64,000 nucleotides of DNA from JAEZJZ01 sp050949055 (GCA_050949055.1 JBMNFA010000001.1:1042131-1106130), one strand, 5' to 3'; positions 36,539 through 47,067 are shown, counted from the stretch's first letter. The notes: generated by a model from the sequence alone, not told the origin. Made by a program: numbers and translations.

Positions 36539-36548
36539 ATCCCAGGGT
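36525..36548 (-). other. Frame junction inside the giant gene
   Basis: On the minus strand the first frame ends CTT AAC CCT GGG ATT TGA and the second runs from TTG AGC CGA. A -1 step after GGG gives LNPGDLSRFNGSLRLAATA. This aligns without gaps to the repeat motif LLPAEGARLNGLVRLTATA found earlier in the same protein. No canonical X XXY YYZ slippery heptamer is present. Confidence 0.8.
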
Positions 36549-39500
36549 TAAGCGAGAGAATGATCGGCGTGGAAGTCTCATGGCGCGAGCGGCCGCTGAT
36601 GGCAGGCGAAAGATCGCTCTCCCGCCCTAAATCGTTGACCACCGAGACCCGATAATAGTAGGTCATCTCCGGATCGCACATCGTGTCCACGTATACATTG
36701 GCAGTGACCTGATCAATAGCCAACTCCCAGGGTCCATGCGAGCTGTCCACCGATCGGTAGACCCGGTAATAGTCCACATCGGCCCGCTGCACAGGCATCC
36801 AGCTGACTACCAGTTTCCATTCCGCCGCGTCCACTCGCAGGTCACTGGGAGGTAACGGCGGGTTGTTGGTCACGGAGTAGTCCTGAATCCTCAAAGAGAC
36901 GTTTCCAGTGGTGTCTACAGCCTCTACTTTCACCTGGTAATTGCCGTCGGGGTAGAGGAAAGCGTCCTCAGACCCGGTGGCCAGGGTGTCCCAAGTAAGC
37001 TGGGCCTCTTCCATTGGCTGGTCCACTGCGCCCAACAGGATCCAATCAGCATCCGGGTCGTCTGCCAGGGGCCGATAGTAGAAGGCATACTGGGCCACTG
37101 CCACGTTGTCGGTGGCCTGTGCCACCAGCGTGACCGCGCTGCGCAAAGGCGTGCCTGCACTCGGCTCGAACACTGCGACCAGAGGCGGGGTGACGTCTTG
37201 TCCCGGGGTCACCTCTACCACGTTGGAACGCGCGCTGCTATTCCCCGCCTGATCCCATGCCTCCACCACGTAGAAGCTGGGGACGCCTTGGGGCATGGTT
37301 AAATCGCTATATACGGTAGCCGTCGTCTCTCCGAGCAACTCAAATGTTCCTTCCACCGCAGCCGCCCGGTAGACGCGATAGTGGTCGAAGTCTTCTGCTT
37401 GACCTTCCGGCAGCCAGGTGAGGGTCACCTTTAGTTCCGCCGGACTGCCCATAACGGCAGGGGGTGGAGGCGGAGTATTATCCACCGTGTAAGAACCTTC
37501 CCGCTCGGCCTGGTTGCCAGCGGCGTCCGTAGCGATGGCCCGAATGTAGTAGAGCCCATCGGGGATACCAGTCGTATCCCAAGAGACGGTGCCGGTCGTA
37601 GCCAGAGCCAAGTCCGACCATTCTTCCCCGTCAGAGGAATAAGCGAAATCCACCGCGCTGACGCCCACGTTATCCCAAGCCAGAGCGCTGATCTTTGCTA
37701 TGCTGCGAATGCGGCTGCCTTCCGCCGGGAGCAAATCGCTGACTTCCGGCGGGGTGGTATCGTTCAAAGCCACAGCCACCGAGGACAGGGTGCCTTCGCT
37801 CTCGTGACCATAGGTGTCGACGGCAGTGACTTTATAGGTGTATCCTACTCCCGCCTCCACATCCAGGTCGCTATAGGAAAGCAGCCTCGCCGTCTGGAGC
37901 AGGATCCACTCCCCCTCGCCTGCCTGGCGATATAACCGATAGCTCTGCAACTCGTCGTCAACCACCACTGACCAGGACACATCGATCCGCATCTGCCCAG
38001 GAGTGGCCGAAACTTCACTAGGCGCCTCGGGCGGGCTGGAGCGCACGTAGACGATGGTGGTCAGGGGTTGGCTGCTGTTGCCTTCCGCGTCAACGGCCCG
38101 CACCCGCAGGTCATAGTAGCCGTCCGGCAACAACGAAGTGTCGAAATCGTAAGAGACCGTGATCTCTTCGCCGCGGCCGCTGTTCACGCTCACGGCAGGC
38201 AATTCGACGAAGGCATCATCCTGGTAGTAGGCAAAGGAGACCGAAGTCACCCCGATGTCGTCACAGGCGTTCACCTGCAGGGTGAGCACGTCGCCTGTGC
38301 GGGAGGTGGTGAAAGCGGACAGGATTGGCGGGGTCATGTCCGGCAATGGGATGACCTCCACCGGTTCGGACCAGGCCCCTTCGTTACCATAGATGTCCAC
38401 CGCCGCCACCCGATAGCGATAGCGCAGGCGGGCTGACACAGCTTGATCTGTGTAGGCCAAAGCACTGGCTTTGATCCGGTCGGCCAGGAGCGAGTAGTCA
38501 CCAAAGGACCCGGAATCCTCCACGGCCCGATAGACCCGATAGTAGGCGGTCTTCCCGGCCACTGCCGTCCAGCTCAAGTTGGCTTCCACCACCGCCGTTT
38601 GAGACTCCACCATCGGTGCCGCCGGCAGGTCAAACAAGGCGGTGAGAGTAGTCTGGGCCGAAGCCTTGCTGGTGCGGCCGGTGGCTGTGAAGACATGCTC
38701 GCCAGGGAAGACGTTCACCGCAAACAGCCAGGTGGTCAGTATCTTGCCTTCACTGTCAGCGAAGAAGTGCTTCAGCTGACGTCCATCATCCATGGTCAGA
38801 TCGACCCACTCTCCCGGCTTGAAACCGTCGCCCTGGAAAGTGAGCAGCGCTTCCGGCGCGGCCACGTGTGGCGTCACCGTGAGGGTAGGGGCAAACGGGC
38901 TCACCGTCACCTGCACTTCTGCAGACTTGGCGCTTTCATTGTTCAGATCATCGAGGGCGGCCACCGCGTAATAATAGGTGCTCCCCACCACCACATTGCC
39001 GTCCACATGGGCAAAAGTGTTCGCATTGACGGTAATCACCTGGTTCCAGTTGCCGCCTTCGGTCCGCTTGTAAACCCGATAGCGGGTAACGTCGGGGGCA
39101 ACTACTGCCGTCCAACCGAGGTTAACCGCCCCGGACAAAGCGGTAGCCGTCACCCCTTCCGGTACGGGGGGTGGGGTGTTGTCCAAAACGATAGAGGTGG
39201 TCAGGAAGTCGCTATTCCCGCCTTTGTCTACCGCTTCTGCCTTAATGGTGTAATTGCCGCTCAGGCCCGCAGTGTTCCAGAAGTAGGTTCCAACATAAGC
39301 ATCCCCTTGCCCAAAGGTCCCTACCTCAGCCAAGGCCTCCCATTCCTCGCTCCCTTCTGAGGCGTAGGAGAAGAACACCCGCTCAACAGCCAGGTCGTCA
39401 CTGGCGGTGGCGGTCAAGCGCACCAGGCCGTTTAGCCGGGCTCCTTCCGCCGGCAGCAAAGAGAGCATCTCGGGCGGTGCCGTATCGAAGATGGGTTCTG

Positions 39501-42500
39501 CGCTGACCACCTCCGAGAGCTGGCTTTCGTTCTGCAGCTGGTCGAGGGCGGACACGGCGAAATAAGCCTCCACGCCGGGGGCCATGTCTGTCTTGGTGTA
39601 GGAGAGGGTGGCAGCATTCACGGTGGCGCAGGCAACCAGGCTATCGGGGTGCTCTCCCCAGTAGACCCGGTACTGGTGGAGGTCATCGCCCTCCACCGGC
39701 TCCCAGCTCACAGTTACGGAGAGGATCTCGGCTACGGCAACCACTCCCTGGGGTGCCGGAGGCGCCGTGTTGTCTATGCGGTAAGTTCTCACCAGCGGTT
39801 CGCTTTCATTTCCGTGGGAGTCCCGCGCGATCGCTCGCACCTCCACTTCGCCTGACAGAGCGGAGGTGTCCCAGATGAAGGTGGTCTGATCAGGGGTGGC
39901 TCTGGTGGCGATAGCTATCCAGTCGCCGCCCGCCTGGCGATACTCCAGACGAATGCTCTGCAGGGCCAAGTTATCGGTGGCGAAGGCGGTGATGCTGGCG
40001 CTCTTGGCAAACGCCGTCCCGGACACCGGAGTCATGGCCGTGACCTCGGGCGGCATGGTGTCGCTGACAGCCGCCGCAGACGCTATGTTTGAGTCAGCGC
40101 TGATCAGGTTCAGGCTGTCTTTGGCCGTCACCTTGTAGTAGTAGGTGAGTCCAGAGACTACGGTCTTGTCAACATAGGTGACATTGTTCCGGCCGGATCT
40201 TGTTGTCAGCGAGGTATAGGGGCCCGCCGCGCTATTGGCCCGGTAAATTTGGTAACTGCTCACATCCAAGTCGGGTGGAGCTTCCCACGCCAACGCTATT
40301 TCCCCCGCCCCATAGGTGGCGATCAGGTTCTGGGGCGGCGCCGGCGGGGTGAAATCTACCGTGTAAGTGGCCTCCCGCTCCGCTGCGTTCCCGGCTTGAT
40401 CACGGATCACGAAGCGCACGTCCAGGGTGCCGTCGACCAGGTCCTCGGCCTGCAACGTCCCCAGGAATCTATTTGTGTAGAACACCATGCTCCGGGAGGA
40501 TTCCTCTCCCCCGTTTTGGGAGTAGTACATGGTGCCGGTGGCGCCGGTGGGCCCGCAGTTGTCGGAGTAGTAAACGTTAAAACTGAAGCTGGAACTGGTA
40601 CCCCCGATTCTGCCCCCAGATGAAGGGCTGACGCTGCTGATCGTGGGAGGAGTCTGATCCGCCAAAGTGGTGACAGCGATAGGCTCCGTGCGGGAGCGAT
40701 TGTTCACCCTGTCTCGGTGTTCGATCTGGTAGTAGTAGGTAGTCTCCGCCGCCAGCGTGGTATCAGTATAGGTGGTGGTGGTTTTGGAGCTGATGGATCT
40801 GATATTGCTGTAGGGTCCCTCCGGATCGCTGGCCCGGTAGACATAGTAGTAGTAGAAATCCGGGTCAGCCACCGGCTCCCAAGCGAGGACCACCTGGCCA
40901 TCACCCGGCGTCGCCGTCAGACCGGTGACCGTGCTGGCACTCAGATCCACCGTCCACCCCGGGTCGGCGACCAAGCTGGCCGTGTTCCCCGCTCCGTCAG
41001 TGGCGGTGGCTCTCACCAGGTAGGTGCCAGAACTGAGTCCGGCGGTGTCCCAGTTGAAGTACTGATAGTAATAGTTGGTGGTCTTGGAGAGGCCTTCGCC
41101 GCCTATCCCGGCATCTATCCAGGTCTCGCCCCCATCGGCCGAATATTCGGCGGCCAAGGCGGAGACCTCTTTGTTATCGGTTGCCCGGGCGTAGAAGCGG
41201 ATAGTGGGGCCGCCGGTTGCGCCATTGTACAAAGGGCTGGGATTGCCAATCTCGGTAACCACCGGCGGCGTGGAGTCATCCAAAAAGGTGCCGGGGATGG
41301 CTGCCGACTCTCCCAGATTGCCCCGCGTATCATAATGCCTGATTTTGTAATAGTAGGTAGCCCCGATGGTGCCGGTGTTATCGACAAAAGAGGCAGTAGC
41401 GCGCTGCGTGATGCTGGAGCCAACCCGGGTATAGGAGCCGTCTGCACTCTCCGCCCGCCAAATCTCGTAGCGGTTAAAGTCCGCATCAGGCACCGGCTCC
41501 CAAGTGAGGGTGACCGTGCCTTCCCCGGTGATGGCGGCAAAGTTGGCCGGAGTGGAGGCGAAGACATCCAGAATGATATTTCGTTCCAGGGAGCTCACGT
41601 TCCCGGCTGCATCCTGGGCGCTGAACTTCAGCCGGTAACTGCCAGAAGTGAGTCCCTCGGTAACCCACGGCCGACTGAGATAATAATACCCTCCATAGGA
41701 GTAGTAAGAAGGAACATCGGAAGCGATCAGCGACCAGGTTTCACCCCCGTCGCTGGAATACTCAAAGGTGAACAGGGAAATCGGCTTGGGGGAATCATCG
41801 GTGGCCCGGAATTCCAGGTTGAACTGAGGGCCACCATAAGTGTTGCCTTCGGTGACACTGGTATAGGTGATGGTGGGAGAGGTGCTGTCGGCGACCGCTG
41901 CCGCCACCACCTCCTGGGAATAGGCGCTCTCATTCCCCACCGTATCTCTGGCGGTGACCACATAATAGTAGTTCACCCCCGCCTCCACCGCCGTATCCAC
42001 ATACTGCGTAGCGCCACCGCTGTATACCTGCTGGTATGCGGAGCCGGGGGAGGTCGATCGGTAAACCCGATAAGGACTGCTGGCCAGATCGCTCTCTCCA
42101 CTCGAACCCCAGGTGACGGTGATCTGATCGGCCGTGCCCGTCGCCTGCACATTCACCGGTGCAGCCGGAGGCGTATTGTCCACCGTCCAGACCCGCACCG
42201 GCAAGCCGTTGGAGGCGTTCCCTGCCCGGTCATAGGCGATGGCCCGGAATTTGTAAGATCCGTCTACCAGCTGACCGTAGTCCGCGATGGCCGCAGTGGA
42301 ATCCCAGTAATAGTATCCATAGGCTCCATTGCTGTAATGATCAAGGTCATCCCTCTCCCATCTCCCTATCCTGAGCCAGGTGGCCTCGTTATCCGGGGTC
42401 ATCTCCAGGTCCACATAATCCACCCCGGAGTTGCCGCTGTCACTGACCGAAACGTAGATGGATACCCGGCTGCCGCCGATGCGGGCGTTTTCACCGGGCG

Positions 42501-45500
42501 AAAAACTGGAGATAGAGGGAGCCGCGCTGTCCAGCAGCACCGTCTGTTTCTTGGCATGGCTCTGCCCGCCAAGGGAAGCGATGGCGGTGATCGCATTGGA
42601 GCCGCTGACCAGATTGACCACCTGGGCAAAGGTTCCATCCGGGTTGACGGCCACGCTTTGCCCGTTCACCACGACGGTCGCCCCAGCAACGGTCTGCCCG
42701 CGCAGGGTATAGGCAGCTTGGTTGGTGGGCACGTGGACGCCGCCCTCCAACTCCAGCGCTGGTCCCACAAAATGCTCGCCGATGACATAGGCAGTATCGC
42801 CAGTGTTCCCCATGGCATCACGGGCATAGAGGGCATAGCGATAGACAGTGTCCCGGGCAGCCGAAGTGTCCACCAGGCTACAGTCAGGAGGATAGACTGT
42901 CCATTGCCCAGAGTAACTCCAACCATCCCCGCTCGGAACCTGCCTGGTCAAGGTGTAGCGCTCAGCATCTGGGATCGGATCCCAGGCTAGACGGATACCA
43001 TTGGCCACGTTCTCCGCCGTAAAGTTTGCGGGGATGGCCGGTGGCAGGCGGTCCACCGTCACCCAGTGCAGCTGAGAGGTGGTCGATCTGCCGGCCACAT
43101 CCACTGCCCGGGCCCGCACCTGATACAGGCCCTCGCCGATGGGGGTGAGATCCCAGTAGCCACTGACCGTAAACCTGTTGTTGCTGCGAGAGGGAGTGGC
43201 GTTCGCGTTCAGCGGCTGCCAAGTCTCCCCGTCCAAGGACACCTCCACAACGATGGAAGTGATCTCGTGATCGTCGATAAACTCAGCCGCATAGTAGATA
43301 TTGGTGTGGCTCGTCTCTGTGCCGTCGCTCGGTTTCAGGCTGACCAGCACGGGGGCATCCACCGGGATCGTAACCAGCCGGGATTCAGAGGCCGGCGAGT
43401 GGTTGCCCCAGATGTCCACCGTGCGAATCTGGTACTCATACTGCAACCCGGGCGTCACGTCAAAGTCGGTATAAGTGCCATCCTGCACGTTGCCCAAGGT
43501 TGACCAATAGCTGGAGCTGGACAGGCGCCCCTGCACCACGGCATGATCAAAATCCTCATCCTCCGGGTTAACCCAGCTGAGGACGAATCCGGACAGATCG
43601 TCATTCACCTGGACGGTGAACTCGGTCACCAATCCCGGCGGAACGGTGTCTTTGTAGATCTGCTTGGTGACCGCCAACTCGTTACCCAGCTGATCCCGGC
43701 CCACAGCACGCAACCACAGGTCGCCCTCGGGCAGGGAGGTGAGATTAAACCGCGCAGTCCGGTAACCCCGGTTGCGGTAGGCAATCCAGTAGAACCCGTT
43801 GTCATAGTTGAGCAGAGGCTCCAGGCTCTGGAAGTTTTCATTGTCTGAGGAAAAGCTGAATTCGATCTCGCTCATCTGGTGGCGCGCGCTGAAGTAAGCA
43901 CCGATATAGAACGAGCCGACATCGTCGGAAGCGATCACTTGATCATCGCTGAGATCCCAGTTCAGAAATGCTAACTCGCCTTCCGACGTCAGTTCGCCGG
44001 AGACAGTGGGCTCGTCAACGCTGATGTTGCCGTAACCATCAACAATCCTGACCCGATAGGAGTAGGTCTTGTAGGGGTAAACATCGGTGTCCAAGTATTC
44101 GCAGTTGGGATCGCTCCAGCGGTAGAGCGTCCAAACATGCGTCCATTTCTCGCTGGGGTCGCTGCTGTCATGTGTCCAGCGGTAAACTTCGGCGCGGGAA
44201 AAATCCGCCGGATTCTCCCAGGTGAGCAGGAGAGCGTCGTTGTCGTCATTCGGGGCGACGGCCAGGTTCGTCACGTTGTCAGCCACCGTCTTCACTTTGA
44301 ACTGCCGTTCAACGGACAGAGTGAGGCCGTCCACATCGGTGGCGGTTGCCCTGAGGTAATAGACGCCGTCGGCGAAGCCAGACAGATCCAACTCCACCCC
44401 CCGATTCCAGCTGTGGTCATAGCCATACAGCTCATAATCCCAGCTGATCAAGGGATCGACGGACAACCAGTCCACCTGGTCTGCCGAATAGCAGTAATCT
44501 ATGGCCATGAGCTCCTCTTTTGCGAAGAAGGATGCCTCCACATAGAACCATTCCAGATTGTTAGCAGAGGCCACCCCGTCGTTGCTCAGATACAACTGAT
44601 CAAACATCAGCGGATCGGAAACCAGTTCCCCGGTAACGATCGGCGGATCTGCACTGACGTTGTCATAGATGTCTACCGCAACCACCTTGTAGGTGTAGCT
44701 TTGATAAGGCATTACATAGTGATCCGTGTAGGTGTTTCCCCAGGCATAAGAGTCCAAGCAATTCCAGTAGCCGTCCTCACTCGTCTGGCCCGCTTCCAGG
44801 CCTTCGCCACTGGCTGCAGCGGACTGGTCGCCCGGCTCGTCCATGCTGCCGCCTTCGTCTTCGGCCGCCGCATAGTAGTATCCTCCCTCTTCCCAGCGGT
44901 AGACCTGTGCATAGTCGAAGTCCTGCGGCCTCTCCCAGGTGAGCACAAGGGCATCGTTCTCCGCATTTGGGGCGACGGTCAGGTTGATCACATCGTCGCC
45001 CACCGTCTTCACCCTGATCTCCGTCTCCACCGCCAAGACGTTATCATCAGCATCGGTGGCTGTTGCTCGCAGGTAATAGATGCCGTCGGCAAGGGAGCTC
45101 AGGTCCAGAACGATCTCCCGGTAAACGCATTGCCGTCCTTCATCGTAAGCCAAACCATAATCGTGGACCAACATTTCCCCCTCTACTGGGTGCCAGACAT
45201 CCCGGTCGGCAGAAAGGGCGTAATCGATGGCCGTTAAGGATCCCTGCGCCAGGAACGAGGCCAGCACAGGGAACCAATCTATAGTCGGCGAGGAAGCCAC
45301 CCAACCCTTGTAGAGATACCACTCATACAAGTAGATGGGCCTTTCCTCCAAAGCACCCTCCACCGTGGGCGCTTCGAGGCTTTCATTCCAGTATTGGTCA
45401 TAGACCACTACTTTGTAGGTGTAGACCTCACCGGGGTACACATTGCGGTCGGTCCAGGTGTTGCCCGCGGTCCAATCACGCAACAGCCATTGTTCCCGAT

Positions 45501-46998
45501 CGGGATCCCAACGGAAGATATCAGCTTCATAGAAGTCAGGGGGGGTGTCCCAAGTGAGCACCAGAGCGGTGTTTTCCGCATTAGGGGCAGCCGTCAAGTT
45601 GCTGGCGTTGCCAGCGACCGTCTTTACCAAGAGAGCTTTCTCGATGGAGAGGGAAGCGCCATCGGCAACGGTGGCGATGGCTCTAATGTAATAGTCGCCG
45701 TCCGGCAGCGAGCTGAGATCCAGTTCCACGGCCCGAGACCAGAGGAGCACCTGCGGATGATACTGCACTCCTTCATCATCCTGGCTCTCCAAGGGTAACC
45801 ACTCTTCCCCATCGCTGCTGTAGGAGTACTCGATATCCAGGATTTCCTGCTCCGAGGCAAAGAAGGCTTCGGCCGGGAAGCAATCGACTGACTCCGACGT
45901 GGCCACGCCTCCCAGTTGCAGATAGAGGCTGGCCGACAGCGGATTCAGGTTCCCGGTGGCTGTCACCGTCTCGCCGAGGAAACGGCCTAGATAGTCATAG
46001 AGCTCCACCCGGTAGACGTACGTCTCCCGGGGCAGCACGTCCCAGTCTGTATAGCTGTCTTCGCTCGTCCAGACGTAATAATCCAGTTTCTCTTCGCCAT
46101 CGGCAGAGCGATAGATGTCCGCAAAATCATAGCCGGGTGGTGTCTCCCAGGTGAGCACCAAAGCATCATTGTCAACATTCGCAGTGATCGTCAAATCCAG
46201 CCAGCCAACCGACTCCGTCGCCATCGCTGATGACCCGGTAGGGTCACCTTCTGCGGTTTCCGGTGCGGGGTTCTCGGCCAGATTGGGGTCAAAGCCATCG
46301 GGATCGCCCTCCGAGGCAGGTTCTGGGTTCTGCCCGGGTTCGTCTTCCGGAGCATCCTCTGGATCCTGCTCCGGCCCTCCCTCTGGGATCTCGCCCGGCT
46401 CCTCTGGCGGAGCTTGCTCGGGCTCTTCCGTCGGATCCATTTCCGAATCCTGTCCAGTCTCTCCCGTCGGATCCCCTTCGGAATCCCGACCAGACGCTTC
46501 TGTCGGGTCCTCTTCCGAGCCTGATCCAGGCTCTTCAGCCGGGTCCCCGTCAGCATCCTGTTCAGGATCTCCAGTCGACTCCTCTTCGGGATCCTGACCT
46601 GGCACTTCAGTCGGGTCGCCTTCAGCATCCTGTCCAGACTCTCCAATCGGCTCCTCGTCCGCGCTTTGCCCAGGATCTCCCGCTGGCACCTCACCAGAAC
46701 CCTGTCCAGGATCTTCCCCAGAGCCTGGCTGCGGGGTTTGCTCAGGCTCCCCTATGCCTGCATCCGGTTCACCCTCCGGCTCCTCCAGAGACTCTCCACC
46801 TGTTTCTGTAGGATTTTCCACATTCTGCTCGCCAGGGTAATGATGCCCCTGGGAGGCAGCTTCCAAGGGAGCTGGGACCGAGGCAGGTGCCGCGAATGCC
46901 GGGCGAATGGCCCCTTCCATATGGCCAAACAACATCAACACGAGCAACACCCAGCTGATCAATTTGGATATGGCCTTATGTCTTCTTTGCCTAGTCAT
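36535..46998 (-). CDS. Giant modular surface protein, N-terminal frame (3,487 codons)
   Basis: Exported Fn3-repeat protein, the N-terminal part of the giant. ATG at 46,998 is chosen: GGGAG lies eight bases upstream, and an upstream GTG overlaps that box. The signal peptide covers residues 1-36 (basic MTRQRRHKAISK, core LISWVLLVLMLFG, cut after AFA). Residues 55-265 are a Pro/Glu/Asp/Gly linker made of DPTEEPGQDSE-like repeats. The rest alternates about 16 Fn3 domains (VTLTWEP..YRVYR..YYYKV pattern) with Ig-like units. Those units carry SSDGEEW and LPDGDYYIRAIATDAAGN, joined by DTTPPEV linkers. A glucodextranase-like module is at about 1417-1497 and an IPT-like module at 2700-2797. The frame stops inside the seventeenth repeat unit. 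It follows three zinc-ribbon genes on the same strand, with a 69-base gap. Confidence 0.87.
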   Translation of the reverse strand: MTRQRRHKAISKLISWVLLVLMLFGHMEGAIRPAFAAPASVPAPLEAASQGHHYPGEQNVENPTETGGESLEEPEGEPDAGIGEPEQTPQPGSGEDPGQGSGEVPAGDPGQSADEEPIGESGQDAEGDPTEVPGQDPEEESTGDPEQDADGDPAEEPGSGSEEDPTEASGRDSEGDPTGETGQDSEMDPTEEPEQAPPEEPGEIPEGGPEQDPEDAPEDEPGQNPEPASEGDPDGFDPNLAENPAPETAEGDPTGSSAMATESVGWLDLTITANVDNDALVLTWETPPGYDFADIYRSADGEEKLDYYVWTSEDSYTDWDVLPRETYVYRVELYDYLGRFLGETVTATGNLNPLSASLYLQLGGVATSESVDCFPAEAFFASEQEILDIEYSYSSDGEEWLPLESQDDEGVQYHPQVLLWSRAVELDLSSLPDGDYYIRAIATVADGASLSIEKALLVKTVAGNASNLTAAPNAENTALVLTWDTPPDFYEADIFRWDPDREQWLLRDWTAGNTWTDRNVYPGEVYTYKVVVYDQYWNESLEAPTVEGALEERPIYLYEWYLYKGWVASSPTIDWFPVLASFLAQGSLTAIDYALSADRDVWHPVEGEMLVHDYGLAYDEGRQCVYREIVLDLSSLADGIYYLRATATDADDNVLAVETEIRVKTVGDDVINLTVAPNAENDALVLTWERPQDFDYAQVYRWEEGGYYYAAAEDEGGSMDEPGDQSAAASGEGLEAGQTSEDGYWNCLDSYAWGNTYTDHYVMPYQSYTYKVVAVDIYDNVSADPPIVTGELVSDPLMFDQLYLSNDGVASANNLEWFYVEASFFAKEELMAIDYCYSADQVDWLSVDPLISWDYELYGYDHSWNRGVELDLSGFADGVYYLRATATDVDGLTLSVERQFKVKTVADNVTNLAVAPNDDNDALLLTWENPADFSRAEVYRWTHDSSDPSEKWTHVWTLYRWSDPNCEYLDTDVYPYKTYSYRVRIVDGYGNISVDEPTVSGELTSEGELAFLNWDLSDDQVIASDDVGSFYIGAYFSARHQMSEIEFSFSSDNENFQSLEPLLNYDNGFYWIAYRNRGYRTARFNLTSLPEGDLWLRAVGRDQLGNELAVTKQIYKDTVPPGLVTEFTVQVNDDLSGFVLSWVNPEDEDFDHAVVQGRLSSSSYWSTLGNVQDGTYTDFDVTPGLQYEYQIRTVDIWGNHSPASESRLVTIPVDAPVLVSLKPSDGTETSHTNIYYAAEFIDDHEITSIVVEVSLDGETWQPLNANATPSRSNNRFTVSGYWDLTPIGEGLYQVRARAVDVAGRSTTSQLHWVTVDRLPPAIPANFTAENVANGIRLAWDPIPDAERYTLTRQVPSGDGWSYSGQWTVYPPDCSLVDTSAARDTVYRYALYARDAMGNTGDTAYVIGEHFVGPALELEGGVHVPTNQAAYTLRGQTVAGATVVVNGQSVAVNPDGTFAQVVNLVSGSNAITAIASLGGQSHAKKQTVLLDSAAPSISSFSPGENARIGGSRVSIYVSVSDSGNSGVDYVDLEMTPDNEATWLRIGRWERDDLDHYSNGAYGYYYWDSTAAIADYGQLVDGSYKFRAIAYDRAGNASNGLPVRVWTVDNTPPAAPVNVQATGTADQITVTWGSSGESDLASSPYRVYRSTSPGSAYQQVYSGGATQYVDTAVEAGVNYYYVVTARDTVGNESAYSQEVVAAAVADSTSPTITYTSVTEGNTYGGPQFNLEFRATDDSPKPISLFTFEYSSDGGETWSLIASDVPSYYSYGGYYYLSRPWVTEGLTSGSYRLKFSAQDAAGNVSSLERNIILDVFASTPANFAAITGEGTVTLTWEPVPDADFNRYEIWRAESADGSYTRVGSSITQRATASFVDNTGTIGATYYYKIRHYDTRGNLGESAAIPGTFLDDSTPPVVTEIGNPSPLYNGATGGPTIRFYARATDNKEVSALAAEYSADGGETWIDAGIGGEGLSKTTNYYYQYFNWDTAGLSSGTYLVRATATDGAGNTASLVADPGWTVDLSASTVTGLTATPGDGQVVLAWEPVADPDFYYYYVYRASDPEGPYSNIRSISSKTTTTYTDTTLAAETTYYYQIEHRDRVNNRSRTEPIAVTTLADQTPPTISSVSPSSGGRIGGTSSSFSFNVYYSDNCGPTGATGTMYYSQNGGEESSRSMVFYTNRFLGTLQAEDLVDGTLDVRFVIRDQAGNAAEREATYTVDFTPPAPPQNLIATYGAGEIALAWEAPPDLDVSSYQIYRANSAAGPYTSLTTRSGRNNVTYVDKTVVSGLTYYYKVTAKDSLNLISADSNIASAAAVSDTMPPEVTAMTPVSGTAFAKSASITAFATDNLALQSIRLEYRQAGGDWIAIATRATPDQTTFIWDTSALSGEVEVRAIARDSHGNESEPLVRTYRIDNTAPPAPQGVVAVAEILSVTVSWEPVEGDDLHQYRVYWGEHPDSLVACATVNAATLSYTKTDMAPGVEAYFAVSALDQLQNESQLSEVVSAEPIFDTAPPEMLSLLPAEGARLNGLVRLTATASDDLAVERVFFSYASEGSEEWEALAEVGTFGQGDAYVGTYFWNTAGLSGNYTIKAEAVDKGGNSDFLTTSIVLDNTPPPVPEGVTATALSGAVNLGWTAVVAPDVTRYRVYKRTEGGNWNQVITVNANTFAHVDGNVVVGSTYYYAVAALDDLNNESAKSAEVQVTVSPFAPTLTVTPHVAAPEALLTFQGDGFKPGEWVDLTMDDGRQLKHFFADSEGKILTTWLFAVNVFPGEHVFTATGRTSKASAQTTLTALFDLPAAPMVESQTAVVEANLSWTAVAGKTAYYRVYRAVEDSGSFGDYSLLADRIKASALAYTDQAVSARLRYRYRVAAVDIYGNEGAWSEPVEVIPLPDMTPPILSAFTTSRTGDVLTLQVNACDDIGVTSVSFAYYQDDAFVELPAVSVNSGRGEEITVSYDFDTSLLPDGYYDLRVRAVDAEGNSSQPLTTIVYVRSSPPEAPSEVSATPGQMRIDVSWSVVVDDELQSYRLYRQAGEGEWILLQTARLLSYSDLDVEAGVGYTYKVTAVDTYGHESEGTLSSVAVALNDTTPPEVSDLLPAEGSRIRSIAKISALAWDNVGVSAVDFAYSSDGEEWSDLALATTGTVSWDTTGIPDGLYYIRAIATDAAGNQAEREGSYTVDNTPPPPPAVMGSPAELKVTLTWLPEGQAEDFDHYRVYRAAAVEGTFELLGETTATVYSDLTMPQGVPSFYVVEAWDQAGNSSARSNVVEVTPGQDVTPPLVAVFEPSAGTPLRSAVTLVAQATDNVAVAQYAFYYRPLADDPDADWILLGAVDQPMEEAQLTWDTLATGSEDAFLYPDGNYQVKVEAVDTTGNVSLRIQDYSVTNNPPLPPSDLRVDAAEWKLVVSWMPVQRADVDYYRVYRSVDSSHGPWELAIDQVTANVYVDTMCDPEMTYYYRVSVVNDLGRESDLSPAISGRSRHETSTPIILSLNPGI
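46206..46836 (-). repeat. Acidic Pro/Glu/Asp/Gly-rich linker repeats
   Basis: Degenerate short repeats of about 10-12 codons (units such as GDPTEEPGQDSE) encode roughly 210 residues between the signal peptide and the first Fn3 domain. This is a typical extended, negatively charged spacer for crossing or binding the cell wall. Confidence 0.75.
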
Positions 46999-47014
46999 GA
47001 CCCACACTCCCTTT

Positions 47015-47029
47015 TTTATCTGAGATAAA
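47015..47029 (-). promoter_or_regulatory. Small dyad before the giant gene's ribosome binding site
   Basis: TTTATC and GATAAA arms (3-base spacer) lie immediately upstream of AAAAGGGAG. It could be a small hairpin affecting translation of the giant gene or a chance dyad. Confidence 0.3.
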
Positions 47030-47067
47030 GCCCACTAGCATATATCCCTTGATGGACTCAAAAATGA

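Noticed and set aside
36525..36548. Canonical programmed -1 frameshift site
   Set aside because: No X XXY YYZ heptamer exists in the zero frame at the junction. Only the possibility of error or unusual recoding is kept.
40717..42990. Long plus-strand open frame (757 codons) opposite the giant gene
   Set aside because: It is antisense to strongly patterned Fn3 coding sequence, has no ribosome binding site or recognisable domain, and is expected from the codon bias of the opposite strand.
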